This document shows positions 1-9,170 of a stretch of DNA of 64,000 nt, in pieces. The notes under the pieces are model-generated. The model did not search any database and was not told the DNA's origin. It saw only the letters and a list, made by a program, of their open reading frames with translations. Position 1 is the stretch's first letter. Each line of letters starts with the position of its first letter. A program made the position numbers and the translations under genes. This DNA is from Phycicoccus elongatus Lp2 (GTDB lineage: Bacteria; Actinomycetota; Actinomycetes; Actinomycetales; Dermatophilaceae), in the NCBI RefSeq assembly GCF_000367525.1, contig NZ_HF570956.1:1618588-1682587 (forward strand), given 5' to 3'.

Positions 1-1
1 C

Positions 2-1554
2 AAGGCGGTCCACCACACCCTCAGGGACATGTCCGCCGCGTCACTCAAGGAACGCGCAGACACCTTGGCCAGGGCCTACCTCGACCAAGGGGTGACCTTT
101 GACCATGCGGGCGAGGAGCGACCGTTTCCGCTCGACGCCGTCCCACGAGTCATCTCCGCCCACGAGTGGGATGTCATCGAGACCGGCGTCGTGCAGCGGG
201 TCACGGCCCTCGAGATGTTCCTCGACGACATCTACTCGCGAGAGGGTGAGATCCCCAGGGCTGTCCACGAAGGGGTTATGCCCTGGCGGCTGATCGCCTC
301 GTCGCAGCACTACCACCGGGCCGTCATGGGGATCCGCCCCGCCAACGGCGTGCGCGTCCACGTCTCCGGGGTGGACCTCGTCCGCGACGAGTCCGGCACC
401 TTTCGCGTGCTCGAGGACAACGTGCGGGTCCCTCCGGCGTCAGCTATGTCATCGCCAACCGACGGGCGATGGCCAACGTTTTTCCCGAGGCCTTCAACAC
501 GATGCGCATCCGACCGGTCGGCAACTACCCGCAGATGCTGCTTCACGGCCTGCGTGCCTCGGCGCCCGACGGGGCCACTGACCCGACCGTCGTCGTCCTG
601 ACACCGGGCGTCTTCAACTCCGCCTACTACGAACATTCGCTGCTCGCCCGGATGATGGGCGTCGAGCTCGTTGAGGGCCGCGACCTGGTGTGCACCGGTG
701 GACAGGTACGGATGCGCACGACCCATGGCGGCCGCCCGGTCGACGTTATCTACCGCCGAGTGGACGACGAGTTCCTCGATCCCGTCCATTTCCGCGGCGA
801 CTCCGTGCTGGGTGTCGCCGGACTGGTGTCAGCGATGCGTTCCGGTCGGGTCAGTGTGGCCAATGCGGTCGGCAACGGGGTCGCTGACGACAAACTCATC
901 TACTCCTACCTCCCCGATCTCATCCGCTTCTATCTCGACGAGGACCCGATCCTGCCCAATGTCGAGACCTTCCGGTGTGACGAGCCGGCGGCACTGGCGC
1001 ATGTCCTGGACCACCTCGACGAAATGGTCGTCAAGCCGGTCGATGGGTCAGGTGGCAAGGGCCTGGTCGTCGGGCCCCGCGCCGACCGGGCGACCCTCGA
1101 CCGGCTCCGGGCCGGCCTGCGGTCGAATCCCCGTGGCTGGATCGCCCAGCCGGTCGTCCAACTCTCGACCGTCCCCACCTTCCTCGAGGGCCGACTCGTG
1201 CCGCGCCACGTCGACCTGCGACCCTTCGCCGTCAACGACGGTGAGCGCATTCAGGTGTTGCCCGGGGGACTGACCCGGGTCGCGCTCCCCGAGGGTGAAC
1301 TGGTCGTGAACTCCAGTCAGGGTGGCGGCAGCAAGGACACCTGGGTTCTCGCCGGGCGAGGGCGACTGCGCGTGGCTCCGTCGGCGGAGCCGGCCGGCGA
1401 GACGCGCCAGATCGTCATCATGAGCGCGCCGACAGTCTCCCACGACGATTCGATCCGTTCCCAGCAGCAGCAGCAACAGCAACAGCAACGACAGCAATTG
1501 CGACCGCATGGACCACGGTGGGCACGGCCCGAAGCGGGGGAGGACCAATGCTGA
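2..1554 (+). pseudogene. circularly permuted ATP-grasp type 2 protein, 5'-partial and frameshifted
   Basis: Predicted ATP-grasp peptide ligase of the CP_ATPgrasp_2 family, which occurs in an operon with alpha-E and transglutaminase proteins. The reading frame is already open at the left edge (K-A-V-H-H-T-L-R-D before the first Met at 29), so the true start lies outside the window. The frame is lost near 430: after LEDNVRVP the expected continuation (SGVSYVIANRRAMANVFPEA) is in another frame, restored by adding one C to the run at 429-432. The downstream part holds the ATP-binding stretch VVKPVDGSGGKGLVVGP and the family's C-terminal block ending VNSSQGGGSKDTW. The last 50 residues carry nine consecutive glutamines followed by RQQ. 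The stop overlaps the next start by 7 bases. Whether the frameshift is biological or a sequencing error cannot be decided from the sequence. Confidence 0.85.
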
Positions 1555-2468
1555 GTCGGATCGCGGAGTCCCTCTTCTGGATCGGTCGCTACATCGAGCG
1601 CGCGGACGGCACGGCTCGGATCGTCGACGTCCTCCGCCTGCAATTGCTCGAGGACCTGGCCCAGGAAGGGGAAGCCGCACACACGGTCCTCTCCGTGATC
1701 ATGGGCATGCCGAGTGACGGTGCGGTGGGTTTCACCGACGTCGGCGACCGGCTGGTCTTCGACCGGCAGAACCCCAGTGCGATCGCCGGAGCGCTCCTGG
1801 CAGCTCGCGAGAATGCGCGGCGCGCCCGCGAGACCCTCTCGACAGAGCTCTGGGAGGCGATCAACACCACGTGGCATCGCTGGCAGGGCCTGGGCCGTCA
1901 GGACGTGACCTCACGCCACCTCTCATGGGCGCGCGAGCGGGCCGCCCTCATCTCCGGAATCGCGGATTCCACGATGAGCCACGACGACGCCTGGCACTTC
2001 CTGGTCCTGGGCCGCAACCTGGAGCGCGCCGACATGACGGCGCGCCTCGTGGCCACGGGCGGGAGGCCGGGAAGCGGCGCACCATGGAGCGTCGTGCTGT
2101 CCAGTTGTGGTGCCCAACAGGCCTTCATGCGTTCCCAGCGCGGCCTGCACAGCGATGACCGGGCCGCGGCCTTCCTCGTCCTCGACCGGGAGTTCCCGCG
2201 ATCGGTCTTCTACGCGATGACCAAGGCAGAGCAGCATCTGGCCACGCTGGACCCGCATGCGGATCGGATCGGCGTGAGCGACGAGGCCCGTCGGCAACTC
2301 GGTCGGGTGCGCACCTCCTTGGAGTTCCGCGCGACGAGCGAGGTCCTGGCCGAGTTGCCCGAGCAGATGCTGCGTGTCCAGCAGAGCGTCAACGGTGCAG
2401 CACAGGCGGTGGCCTCCCGCTACTTCCAGGCCGGGCCGCTGCCGACCTGGACCGAGGAGCTTGTCTGA
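1548..2468 (+). CDS. alpha-E domain-containing protein
   Basis: All-helical alpha-E family protein of 306 residues, the family's usual length. The N-terminus LSRIAESLFWIGRYIERAD is diagnostic, and a second copy of the motif (FLVLGRNLERADMTARL) lies mid-protein, consistent with the internal repeat of the family. The biochemical role is unknown; it is consistently found beside circularly permuted ATP-grasp and transglutaminase-like genes, so a role in making or processing a peptide-like product is inferred. The ATG at 1548 is chosen because GGGGGAGG lies just upstream; an in-frame start at 1518 would lack this site. The stop overlaps the transglutaminase start (TGATG), which indicates translational coupling. 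Confidence 0.93.
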   Translation: MLSRIAESLFWIGRYIERADGTARIVDVLRLQLLEDLAQEGEAAHTVLSVIMGMPSDGAVGFTDVGDRLVFDRQNPSAIAGALLAARENARRARETLSTELWEAINTTWHRWQGLGRQDVTSRHLSWARERAALISGIADSTMSHDDAWHFLVLGRNLERADMTARLVATGGRPGSGAPWSVVLSSCGAQQAFMRSQRGLHSDDRAAAFLVLDREFPRSVFYAMTKAEQHLATLDPHADRIGVSDEARRQLGRVRTSLEFRATSEVLAELPEQMLRVQQSVNGAAQAVASRYFQAGPLPTWTEELV

Positions 2469-3310
2469 TGATGCGCCGCTACCGGATCACGCACAGCACC
2501 TCACTGTCCTATGACTCACCCGTGCGGGCCTCCCACAATGAGTTGCGGATGACGCCGCTCAACGAGCCGGGCCAGACCACGCTGGAGAACAGGCTGCGCA
2601 TCAAGCCTCTGACGTGGAGCCTGGTCTACCGCGACCACTGGGGGACCCATGTGACCGCCATGGAGAGCTTGGCGGCGCACCCTCGACTGGACGTCGAGGC
2701 GACGTCGACCGTCGAGCGCACGCACCTGGGCCGGGCGGAGGAATCGCTCGGCTGGGAGGCCGTCCGGGACCTCGAGGTGCAGGACCGCAGCTACGAATGG
2801 CTCATGTCGACGGCTCGCACCCGGGCCGGTGACGGCATCCTCGACCTCGTCGAGTCGGTCCGTGGCCTCTCTGGGCCGCGTGATGTCGGCTTGGCGATTG
2901 CGTCCGTGCTTCGTGACACCATGACCTACCAAACTGGCGTGACGGGTGTGCACAGCAGCGGTGAACAGGCCTGGGCCGAGCGTCGAGGCGTGTGTCAGGA
3001 CTTCGCACACATTGCCATCGGCGCCCTGCGCACGCTCGGCATCCCGGCTCGCTATGTCTCCGGCTACCTCGTGCCGCAGCGATCCCTCGAGATCGGCGAG
3101 TCCAGCGTCGGGGAGAGTCATGCCTGGGTGGAGTTCTGGGACGGTGGGTGGACCCCCATCGACCCGACGAACGGCACTCCCGTCGATCTCGACCACATCG
3201 TCGTCGCGCGCGGCAGGGACTACGAGGATGTGCCGCCCTTCAAGGGTGTCTACTCGGGCACCGGGTCCGCAGCCCTCGCCGTCGAAGTCACCTTCACGAG
3301 GCTCGCCTAA
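2468..3310 (+). CDS. transglutaminase-like cysteine peptidase family protein
   Basis: 280 residues with the bacterial transglutaminase N-terminal beta domain (about 1-85, starting YRITHSTSLSYDSPV) and a catalytic transglutaminase/protease core (about 150-240). The catalytic triad is visible: Cys near residue 176 in RRGVCQDFAH, His in GESHAWVEFW and Asp in PIDPTNG. Family members act as peptidases or acyl-transferases; the substrate here is unknown. It is the last gene of the ATP-grasp/alpha-E/transglutaminase operon and starts on the stop codon of the alpha-E gene, with GAGGAG upstream. It ends 15 bases from the convergent YccF gene. Confidence 0.93.
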   Translation: MMRRYRITHSTSLSYDSPVRASHNELRMTPLNEPGQTTLENRLRIKPLTWSLVYRDHWGTHVTAMESLAAHPRLDVEATSTVERTHLGRAEESLGWEAVRDLEVQDRSYEWLMSTARTRAGDGILDLVESVRGLSGPRDVGLAIASVLRDTMTYQTGVTGVHSSGEQAWAERRGVCQDFAHIAIGALRTLGIPARYVSGYLVPQRSLEIGESSVGESHAWVEFWDGGWTPIDPTNGTPVDLDHIVVARGRDYEDVPPFKGVYSGTGSAALAVEVTFTRLA

Positions 3311-3325
3311 CCCGCAGCGCCGGGC

Positions 3326-3739
3326 TCAGACGATCGCGTGGAGCGGACGCTGCCCCGCCGGCAGGAGGCGGGCGTCGACGATCTCCTTGCCGAAGGGCGC
3401 CAGCGAGACCGGAATGAGCTTGAGGTTGGCGATGGCCAGCGGGATGCCGACGATCGTCAGGGCCTGCGCCACGGCTGTCGTGAGGTGACCCAGCGCCAAC
3501 CACCAGCCCGCGAGCACGATCCACACCAGGTTGAGCAACACGCTGCCGGCACCGGCCCCCGATGTCGGCACCACGGCCCGACCGAAGGGCCACAGGGTGT
3601 AGGACGCCATCCGGAAGGACGCGACCCCGAGCGGGATCGTGACGATGAGAATGCAGAAGATGACACCGGCGAGGGCGTAGCCCAGGGCGAGCCACAATCC
3701 GCCGAAGAAGAACCAGAGGATGTTGAGGAGGGTGCGCAT
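3326..3739 (-). CDS. yccF: YccF domain-containing inner-membrane protein
   Basis: 137-residue membrane protein made of two similar halves, each with a hydrophobic hairpin and a conserved P-L-(G/A)-x-A block (IVTIPLGVASFRMASYTLWP and IVGIPLAIANLKLIPVSLAP), the duplicated YccF domain. Function is unknown; it sits in the cytoplasmic membrane. The start is the ATG that begins MRTLLNILWFFFGGLW; longer in-frame versions add Arg/Pro-rich sequence that does not match the family. It converges with the transglutaminase gene and is transcribed away from miaB. Confidence 0.9.
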   Translation of the reverse strand: MRTLLNILWFFFGGLWLALGYALAGVIFCILIVTIPLGVASFRMASYTLWPFGRAVVPTSGAGAGSVLLNLVWIVLAGWWLALGHLTTAVAQALTIVGIPLAIANLKLIPVSLAPFGKEIVDARLLPAGQRPLHAIV

Positions 3740-3869
3740 GGCGCGGTCACAGTCCTTCGTCGAGGGGCCCGAGACCTCCGGGCCGGTCGTGGGGTCCAAC
3801 GCGGCCCTTGGCTCGCGTGTTCCGCCGGATTCCGTGGGACGGGAGCGCGCGGCATACCCTTGAGCGGTT

Positions 3870-5393
3870 ATGACGACGCAGCGCACCTATGACGTCCGCA
3901 CCCACGGATGCCAGATGAATGTCCACGATTCCGAGCGCCTCGCCGGCCTGCTCGAGACCGCGGGCTATGTCGACCTCGCCAGCATCCCCGCCGCCGAGCG
4001 GCCCGCCACCGCTGACGTCGTCGTCTTCAACACCTGTGCCGTGCGTGAGAACGCCGACAACAAGCTCTATGGCAACCTGGGTCAATTGCGCCCGGCCAAG
4101 ACCGCCAACCCCGACCTGCAGATCGCCGTGGGCGGCTGCATGGCGCAGAAGGACCGCGACACCATCGTCAAGCGGGCCCCTTGGGTCGACGTCGTCTTCG
4201 GCACCCACAACATCGGCAGCCTCCCGGCGCTGCTCGACCGAGCGCGCCACAACAAGCGCGCCGCGGTCGAGATCCTCGAGTCGCTCGAGACCTTCCCGTC
4301 GACTCTCCCGACCCGCCGTGACAGTGCGTATGCCGCGTGGGTCTCGATCAGCGTCGGGTGCAACAACACCTGCACCTTCTGCATCGTCCCGAGCCTGCGC
4401 GGCAGGGAGCAGGACCGTCGACCCGGCGACATCCTCGCCGAGGTGCAGGCGCTCGTCGACCAGGGCGTCATCGAGATCACCCTGCTGGGGCAGAACGTCA
4501 ACACCTATGGCGTCGAGTTCGGCGACAAGGGCGCCTTCGCCAAGCTGCTCCGGGCCTGCGGCGAGATCGACGGCCTGGAACGGGTGCGTTTCACCAGCCC
4601 GCACCCGGCGGCCTTCACCGATGACGTCATCGAGGCCATGGCCCAGACACCCAACGTCATGCCGCAGCTCCACATGCCGCTGCAGTCCGGCTCCGACCGC
4701 GTGCTCAAGGCGATGCGGCGCTCCTATCGCAGCGAGAAGTTCCTCGGCATCCTCGACAAGGTGCGCGCCCAGATCCCCGATGCGGCGATCACGACCGATC
4801 TGATCGTCGGTTTCCCGGGGGAGACCGAGGAGGACTTCGCCCAGACGCTGCGCGTGGTCGAGGCCAGCCGCTTCAGTTCGGCCTTCACCTTCCAGTACTC
4901 CATCCGCCCCGGGACTCCCGCAGCGACGATGGAGGGCCAGGTTCCCAAAGCCGTTGTGCAAGAACGTTTCGAGCGCCTCATCGCCCTGCAGGAGGACGTC
5001 TCCTGGGCGGAGAATCGCCGCTTCGAAGGGCGTGAGGTCGAGGTCCTCGTCGCGCCCTTCGAGGGACGCAAGGACGGCGAGACGGCCCGCATGAGCGGGC
5101 GCGCACAGGACAACCGGCTCGTCCACTTCTCGGTACCTGACGGGGGAGAGCGGCCCAGGCCGGGTGACCTGGTCACCGTCGGTGTGACCTATGGCGCGCC
5201 GCACCACCTCGTCGCCGACGGAGCGCTTGAGGGCGGGCGGTATGCCGTGCGGCGCACCCCCGGAGGTGACGCCTGGGAGCGGCTCCAGACGGCGGCCGTG
5301 CCGGGCAAGCCCGCGGTCAGCCTCGGGATGCCGTCGGTGGGTGCGCCGGACCGGTCGAGCGTGCCGAGTGGGGCGGCCTGCGCCAGCTCTTGA
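3870..5393 (+). CDS. miaB: tRNA-2-methylthio-N6-dimethylallyladenosine synthase MiaB
   Basis: Radical-SAM methylthiotransferase that adds the methylthio group to i6A37 of tRNAs reading U-starting codons; it acts after MiaA, encoded about 1 kb downstream. 507 residues. The N-terminal UPF0004 domain supplies three cysteines for the auxiliary [4Fe-4S] cluster ([22 protein letters not shown]). The radical-SAM motif is CNNTCTFC near residues 163-170. A TRAM domain follows (about 375-440), with a poorly conserved Ala/Gly-rich tail. The ATG follows a CGGCATACC motif copy by 12 bases, and there is no clear Shine-Dalgarno site. The gene ends at a strong hairpin. Confidence 0.97.
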   Translation: MTTQRTYDVRTHGCQMNVHDSERLAGLLETAGYVDLASIPAAERPATADVVVFNTCAVRENADNKLYGNLGQLRPAKTANPDLQIAVGGCMAQKDRDTIVKRAPWVDVVFGTHNIGSLPALLDRARHNKRAAVEILESLETFPSTLPTRRDSAYAAWVSISVGCNNTCTFCIVPSLRGREQDRRPGDILAEVQALVDQGVIEITLLGQNVNTYGVEFGDKGAFAKLLRACGEIDGLERVRFTSPHPAAFTDDVIEAMAQTPNVMPQLHMPLQSGSDRVLKAMRRSYRSEKFLGILDKVRAQIPDAAITTDLIVGFPGETEEDFAQTLRVVEASRFSSAFTFQYSIRPGTPAATMEGQVPKAVVQERFERLIALQEDVSWAENRRFEGREVEVLVAPFEGRKDGETARMSGRAQDNRLVHFSVPDGGERPRPGDLVTVGVTYGAPHHLVADGALEGGRYAVRRTPGGDAWERLQTAAVPGKPAVSLGMPSVGAPDRSSVPSGAACASS

Positions 5394-5404
5394 TCACTGA
5401 CAGA

Positions 5405-5437
5405 GGAGGGGCCCCGGTCGATGACCGGGGCCCCTCC
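5405..5437. terminator. bidirectional hairpin terminator between miaB and the MT0933-like gene
   Basis: Perfect 15-bp stem with a 3-base loop (GGAGGGGCCCCGGTC, then its complement), 11 bases after the miaB stop and 21 bases from the end of the convergent small gene. There is no T-tract on either side, common for high-GC actinobacterial terminators. The position between two convergent genes supports a two-way role. Confidence 0.8.
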
Positions 5438-5458
5438 GACGTCGGTGTGAAGGAGACG

Positions 5459-5647
5459 TCACTCGCCGATGCGCTCGTCCGCCGCGTCCCGACCCTGCTG
5501 GATCTGGTCGCCGTACTTGCCGCCGGTCAGGTCATTCGCCCTGTCCGCGGCCCCGTCGAGGCCCTTGTCCGAGAACTCCTCGACCTTGTCGGGGTGCTCC
5601 CCGGCGAGGTTGGTCAGCTTCTCCTTGGCGTCATCGAGAAAACCCAC
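5459..5647 (-). CDS. MT0933-family antitoxin-like small protein
   Basis: 62-residue charged protein starting MGFLDDAKEKLTNLAGEHPD and containing DLTGGKYGDQIQQGRDAAD, the pattern of the MT0933 (Rv0909-type) antitoxin family. Family members pair with an SRPBCC-like toxin, but no such gene lies beside this copy: the neighbours are miaB and def. It may therefore be an orphan antitoxin or a small stress/DNA-associated protein carrying the domain name. The start is GTG, preceded by a good GGAAGGAGG site. Confidence 0.8.
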   Translation of the reverse strand: MGFLDDAKEKLTNLAGEHPDKVEEFSDKGLDGAADRANDLTGGKYGDQIQQGRDAADERIGE

Positions 5648-5783
5648 AAACGCCTCCTTCCTTCCAGGTCCGGCCGGGTGGCCCGACTTCTGGTCCCAGC
5701 CTGTCCCCGAGAACCGAGGAAATCAACCGGTGCCGGCTGGGAGTTGGCTGAGACCACCGGGACGCTCTGACAGAATTTCGGCC

Positions 5784-6389
5784 ATGACCATCCGCCCCGT
5801 CGTCATCACCGGCGAACCCGTCCTGCACCGCCGCGCCGAACCCGTCACCGTCATCGACGACGAGATCCGCACGCTGGTCGCGGACATGTTCGAGACGATG
5901 GACGCGGCCCGCGGAGTCGGACTGGCTGCCCCCCAGGTCGGGGTGGGCCTGCGCATCTTCACCTGGCAGATGCGCAATGCCGACGGCATCCCCGAGCGTG
6001 GGGTCGTCATCAATCCGCACGTGGTCTCGAGCAAGCCGGCACCAGGGGACCCGGACAAGGACGAGGAGTCCGAGGGCTGCCTGTCCGTGCCGGGCGAGTC
6101 CTTCCCGCTCAAGCGCGGGGAACGGGCGACTCTCACCGGCCAGGATCTCGACGGCAACGACCTGCACTACGACGCCACCGGCTGGTTCGCGCGGATGTTC
6201 CAGCACGAGTTCGACCACCTCAATGGCTTCCTCTATGTCGACCGCCTCGATGGCAAGTGGGCCCGCCGCGCAAAGAAGGCTGTCCGCAGCAACGGCTGGG
6301 GCACGCCGGGACAGACGTGGATGCCGGGTGTCGACCGGGACCCCTTCGGCCACGACGACGACAGCCCGGACGACGAGCTTGCCGACTGA
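5784..6389 (+). CDS. def: peptide deformylase
   Basis: Removes the formyl group from the N-terminal methionine of new proteins. 201 residues with the three deformylase motifs: GVGLAAPQVG (motif 1), EGCLSVPG with the metal-binding Cys (motif 2) and QHEFDHLNG with two metal-binding His and the catalytic Glu (motif 3). The acidic C-terminal tail (DDDSPDDELAD) is typical of actinobacterial copies. The ATG at 5784 is supported by CAGAAT ending 7 bases upstream, which suggests a leaderless transcript. The 3' end overlaps miaA by 11 bases. Confidence 0.96.
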   Translation: MTIRPVVITGEPVLHRRAEPVTVIDDEIRTLVADMFETMDAARGVGLAAPQVGVGLRIFTWQMRNADGIPERGVVINPHVVSSKPAPGDPDKDEESEGCLSVPGESFPLKRGERATLTGQDLDGNDLHYDATGWFARMFQHEFDHLNGFLYVDRLDGKWARRAKKAVRSNGWGTPGQTWMPGVDRDPFGHDDDSPDDELAD

Positions 6390-7320
6390 CGCCCGACCAG
6401 TCCTGGCCGTCGTCGGCGCCACCGGGACCGGCAAGTCCGAGCTCGGGGTGCGGCTCGCCGAAGCGTTGGGCGGTGAGGTCGTCAACGCCGACGCGATGCA
6501 GCTCTACCGCGGGATGGACATCGGGACGGCCAAGCTCACGCAAACCGAGCGCCGCGGCATACCTCATCATCAGTTGGACGTCCTCGACGTGACCGAGGAG
6601 GCGAGCGTCGCGGCCTACCAGAGCGCGGCGCGCGCCGACCTCGCCGCGGTCCGCGGTCGAGGTCGCGTGCCGATCCTCGTCGGCGGCTCCGGGCTCTACG
6701 TCAGGGCCGCGCTCGACCACCTCATCATCCCGCCGACCGACGCCGTCGTTCGGGAGCGCTGGGAGGCCGAGGCCACTGACCGCGGCACGCCGGCCGTGTA
6801 TGCCGTGTTGCGGGCCCGCGACCCGCAGGCGGCGGCTGCGATCGAGCCCGGCAACACGCGCCGCATCGTCCGGGCGCTCGAGGTCATCGAACTCACCGGG
6901 CAACCCTTCTCGGCGACCATGCCGCGACGCGAATTCGTCACTCCCACACTGCTGGTCGGCCTGCGTGCAGAGCGAGCGGTCCTCGACGAGCGACTTGGCG
7001 AGCGGGTGCACCGGATGTGGGCACACGGACTGGTCGAGGAAGTGGCCGCCCTTGCCGAACGGGGACTGCGCGAGGGTCGAACGGCGCGCACGGCGATCGG
7101 CTATGCCCAGGCGCTCGCGCAGGTCGACGGTGCACTCACTGCCGAGCAGGCCCGTGAGGAGACCACGACGGCGACCCGACGCTTCGTCCGTCGGCAGGAG
7201 TCGTGGTTCCGACCCGACGACCGAATCCTCTGGTTCGACACGACCGATCCTGACGTCGGCTTGATGGCCGCGACGACCGGGGTGATCTCGCAATGGACGG
7301 CCATGACGGACAATGGGTGA
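6379..7320 (+). CDS. miaA: tRNA dimethylallyltransferase MiaA
   Basis: Transfers a dimethylallyl group from DMAPP to N6 of A37 in tRNAs, making the substrate of MiaB. 313 residues. The P-loop is VVGATGTGKSELG, followed by NADAMQLYRGMDIGTAK and, in the catalytic region, GGSGLYVRAALD. The C-terminal RRFVRRQESWFR matches the tRNA-binding end. No ATG or GTG fits the conserved N-terminus, so the TTG at 6379 (M-P-T-D-A-R-P-V-L-A) is the most likely start, overlapping def by 11 bases. It overlaps dapF by 8 bases, giving a def-miaA-dapF unit. Confidence 0.93.
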   Translation: MPTDARPVLAVVGATGTGKSELGVRLAEALGGEVVNADAMQLYRGMDIGTAKLTQTERRGIPHHQLDVLDVTEEASVAAYQSAARADLAAVRGRGRVPILVGGSGLYVRAALDHLIIPPTDAVVRERWEAEATDRGTPAVYAVLRARDPQAAAAIEPGNTRRIVRALEVIELTGQPFSATMPRREFVTPTLLVGLRAERAVLDERLGERVHRMWAHGLVEEVAALAERGLREGRTARTAIGYAQALAQVDGALTAEQAREETTTATRRFVRRQESWFRPDDRILWFDTTDPDVGLMAATTGVISQWTAMTDNG

Positions 7321-8188
7321 CATGACGCGCGAGATCGCCTTCACCAAGGGGCACGGGACCGAGAACGACTTCGTCCTCGTGCCCGACCTCGACGGCGCCC
7401 GCGAACTCACGCCGGAAACGGTTGCTGCACTTGCTGATCGACGCGTGGGCATTGGTGGCGACGGGGTCATCCGAATTGTCCCGGCTGCGTCGGCGATCGA
7501 GGCCGAGGTGCGCGACCAGGCTCGCTCGGCTCGGTGGTTCATGGACTACCGCAATGCTGACGGCTCCTTCGCCGAGATGTGCGGAAACGGCACCCGCGTC
7601 TTCGCCGCCTATCTGCGTCGCGAAGGCCTGGAGACGGCGGACGAGTTCGCCATCGCGACCCGCGCCGGGGTCAAGACCGTGCGTGTCGAGGGCGAGGAAT
7701 TCGCCGTCGATCTCGGACCCTGGCGCCTCACCGACCCGATGGCGGCTGAGCGGGATGGCTTCGACGCGCTCGTCCACGTCGACGACGGCGACCCCTTCTC
7801 TGCCCTCTCCGTGGACCTGGGCAACCCCCACACCGTCCTGGCGCTCCCCGAGACCGTCGACCTGGCGGCCATCGATCTGACCCGAGCGCCCGTGGTGCGC
7901 CCCACCCCGGCACGGGGGACCAACGTGGAGTTGGTCCGCCCGCTCGGCCCGGACCACATCGCCATGCGGGTCCACGAGCGCGGCGTGGGGGAGACCCGGT
8001 CCTGCGGCACCGGTGCGGCCGCGGCCGCCATCGCGACGAGCTTCTGGGCCGGCCAGCACCTGGCCACCCCCACCTGGACCGTCGACGTCCCCGGTGGGCG
8101 GCTGCGGGTGCGGCTCCTGCCCGGCCAGCACGTCGAGCTGGCCGGTCCCGCTGCGCTGGTCGCGGACGGAACCGTCACCCTCCCCTGA
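7313..8188 (+). CDS. dapF: diaminopimelate epimerase
   Basis: Converts LL- to meso-diaminopimelate, the direct precursor of lysine and of the peptidoglycan cross-linking residue. 291 residues in two pseudo-symmetric halves, each with one catalytic cysteine: MCGNGTRVFAAYL near residue 90 and TRSCGTGAAAAA near 229. The N-terminus FTKGHGTENDFVLVPD is characteristic. The start could be ATG 7313 or ATG 7322, and the sequence does not decide. asd, an earlier step of the same pathway, is at 53,084 in this window but not linked in an operon. Confidence 0.96.
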   Translation: MGDMTREIAFTKGHGTENDFVLVPDLDGARELTPETVAALADRRVGIGGDGVIRIVPAASAIEAEVRDQARSARWFMDYRNADGSFAEMCGNGTRVFAAYLRREGLETADEFAIATRAGVKTVRVEGEEFAVDLGPWRLTDPMAAERDGFDALVHVDDGDPFSALSVDLGNPHTVLALPETVDLAAIDLTRAPVVRPTPARGTNVELVRPLGPDHIAMRVHERGVGETRSCGTGAAAAAIATSFWAGQHLATPTWTVDVPGGRLRVRLLPGQHVELAGPAALVADGTVTLP

Positions 8189-8382
8189 GCGAAACATCGT
8201 GCCGGCGAGGAGTTCACCATTGCGTGCAACGGCCGACGCGGACTGGTCGGAGATGATCCGCGTGATGGAGGAGGGGCCGATCTGCGCTCCTCGACTCGCG
8301 TGTCCTGCTCGACGTCCTGGCCGACCATCCCCGACTGGGGCCCTCGAGGACCGCGTGATCCTCGCCTCGGACATGCCCTTTG

Positions 8383-8994
8383 TCAGGGACGCCCGGCTTT
8401 GATTTCGAGCACCCGGAAGCCCTTGTGGCTGCCCAGGCGAGCACACGGCATACCGAGGTCGGCCTCGATCCACCGGGCGAGGGAGTCCGATCCGAGATTG
8501 CGTTGCACCACGAGGTATGCCGTGCCGCCCGGTCCCAGCCTCGGCAACCAGGTCCGCAGCAGGTCGTGCAAGGCGGCCTTGCCGATCCGGATCGGGGGAT
8601 TGGACCAGATCAGGTCGAAGCGCAGGTCCGGGTCCACTTCCGCGGGGAGTGATGCCCGAATCCGGGTGCAACCCAAGCGTTCTGCATTGCGCCGCGTGAG
8701 GTCGAGCGATCGTTCGTTGACGTCGATGGCATGGACACGGGCTGCCGGAGAGAGCATGGCCATCGAGATGGCGATCGGGCCCCAGCCGCAGCCGATGTCG
8801 AGGAAGTCGCCACCAGGTGGCGGGTTGGGAACTTCGCCGAGCAGCACGGCCGTGCCCTTGTCCAGGCCACCGGGGGAAAAGATGCCGGGCGCGGTCTCGA
8901 CGACGACCCGTCGCCCCATGAGTTCGACCGCGACCTCCTGGCGCTGGTCCGCGGTTGCCGGTCGGGCGCTGAAGTAGTGGTCCTGCCCGGTCAC
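8383..8994 (-). CDS. class I SAM-dependent methyltransferase, RsmC/RlmG-like
   Basis: 203-residue methyltransferase with SAM motif I FLDIGCGWGPIAISMA and the catalytic motif IV WSNPPIRIGKAALHDLL. N-P-P-(I/F)-x-x-G-K is the pattern of rRNA guanine-N2 methyltransferases of the RsmC/RlmG group, so an rRNA target is likely though the exact base is unknown. It corresponds to the catalytic half only, as usual in Actinobacteria. GTG start with TACCGT ending 6 bases upstream (leaderless type). It is transcribed toward dapF and away from hflX. Confidence 0.88.
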   Translation of the reverse strand: MTGQDHYFSARPATADQRQEVAVELMGRRVVVETAPGIFSPGGLDKGTAVLLGEVPNPPPGGDFLDIGCGWGPIAISMAMLSPAARVHAIDVNERSLDLTRRNAERLGCTRIRASLPAEVDPDLRFDLIWSNPPIRIGKAALHDLLRTWLPRLGPGGTAYLVVQRNLGSDSLARWIEADLGMPCARLGSHKGFRVLEIKAGRP

Positions 8995-9170
8995 CGGAGA
9001 ACGGTAGCGCGGTCACGGCGTCTCCACGCAGTTGTGAACCGGCAGAAGGCGGCGCTGGGACGGCAGGGGTCGGCGACGCGCTATGGCGCCGGTGCGCGGC
9101 TGCTCCTGAAAACGCGGTCCAGAAACGGGTTGGAACTGCCCTGTGCCGAAATGAGAGGCTGGTGGGCACG

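Noticed and set aside
8189..8382. Possible gene remnant between dapF and the methyltransferase (frames with LRATADADWSEMIRVMEE and LASDMPFVRDARL)
   Set aside because: Faintly like a GNAT start, but the pieces are short, in different frames and match no family well enough to annotate.
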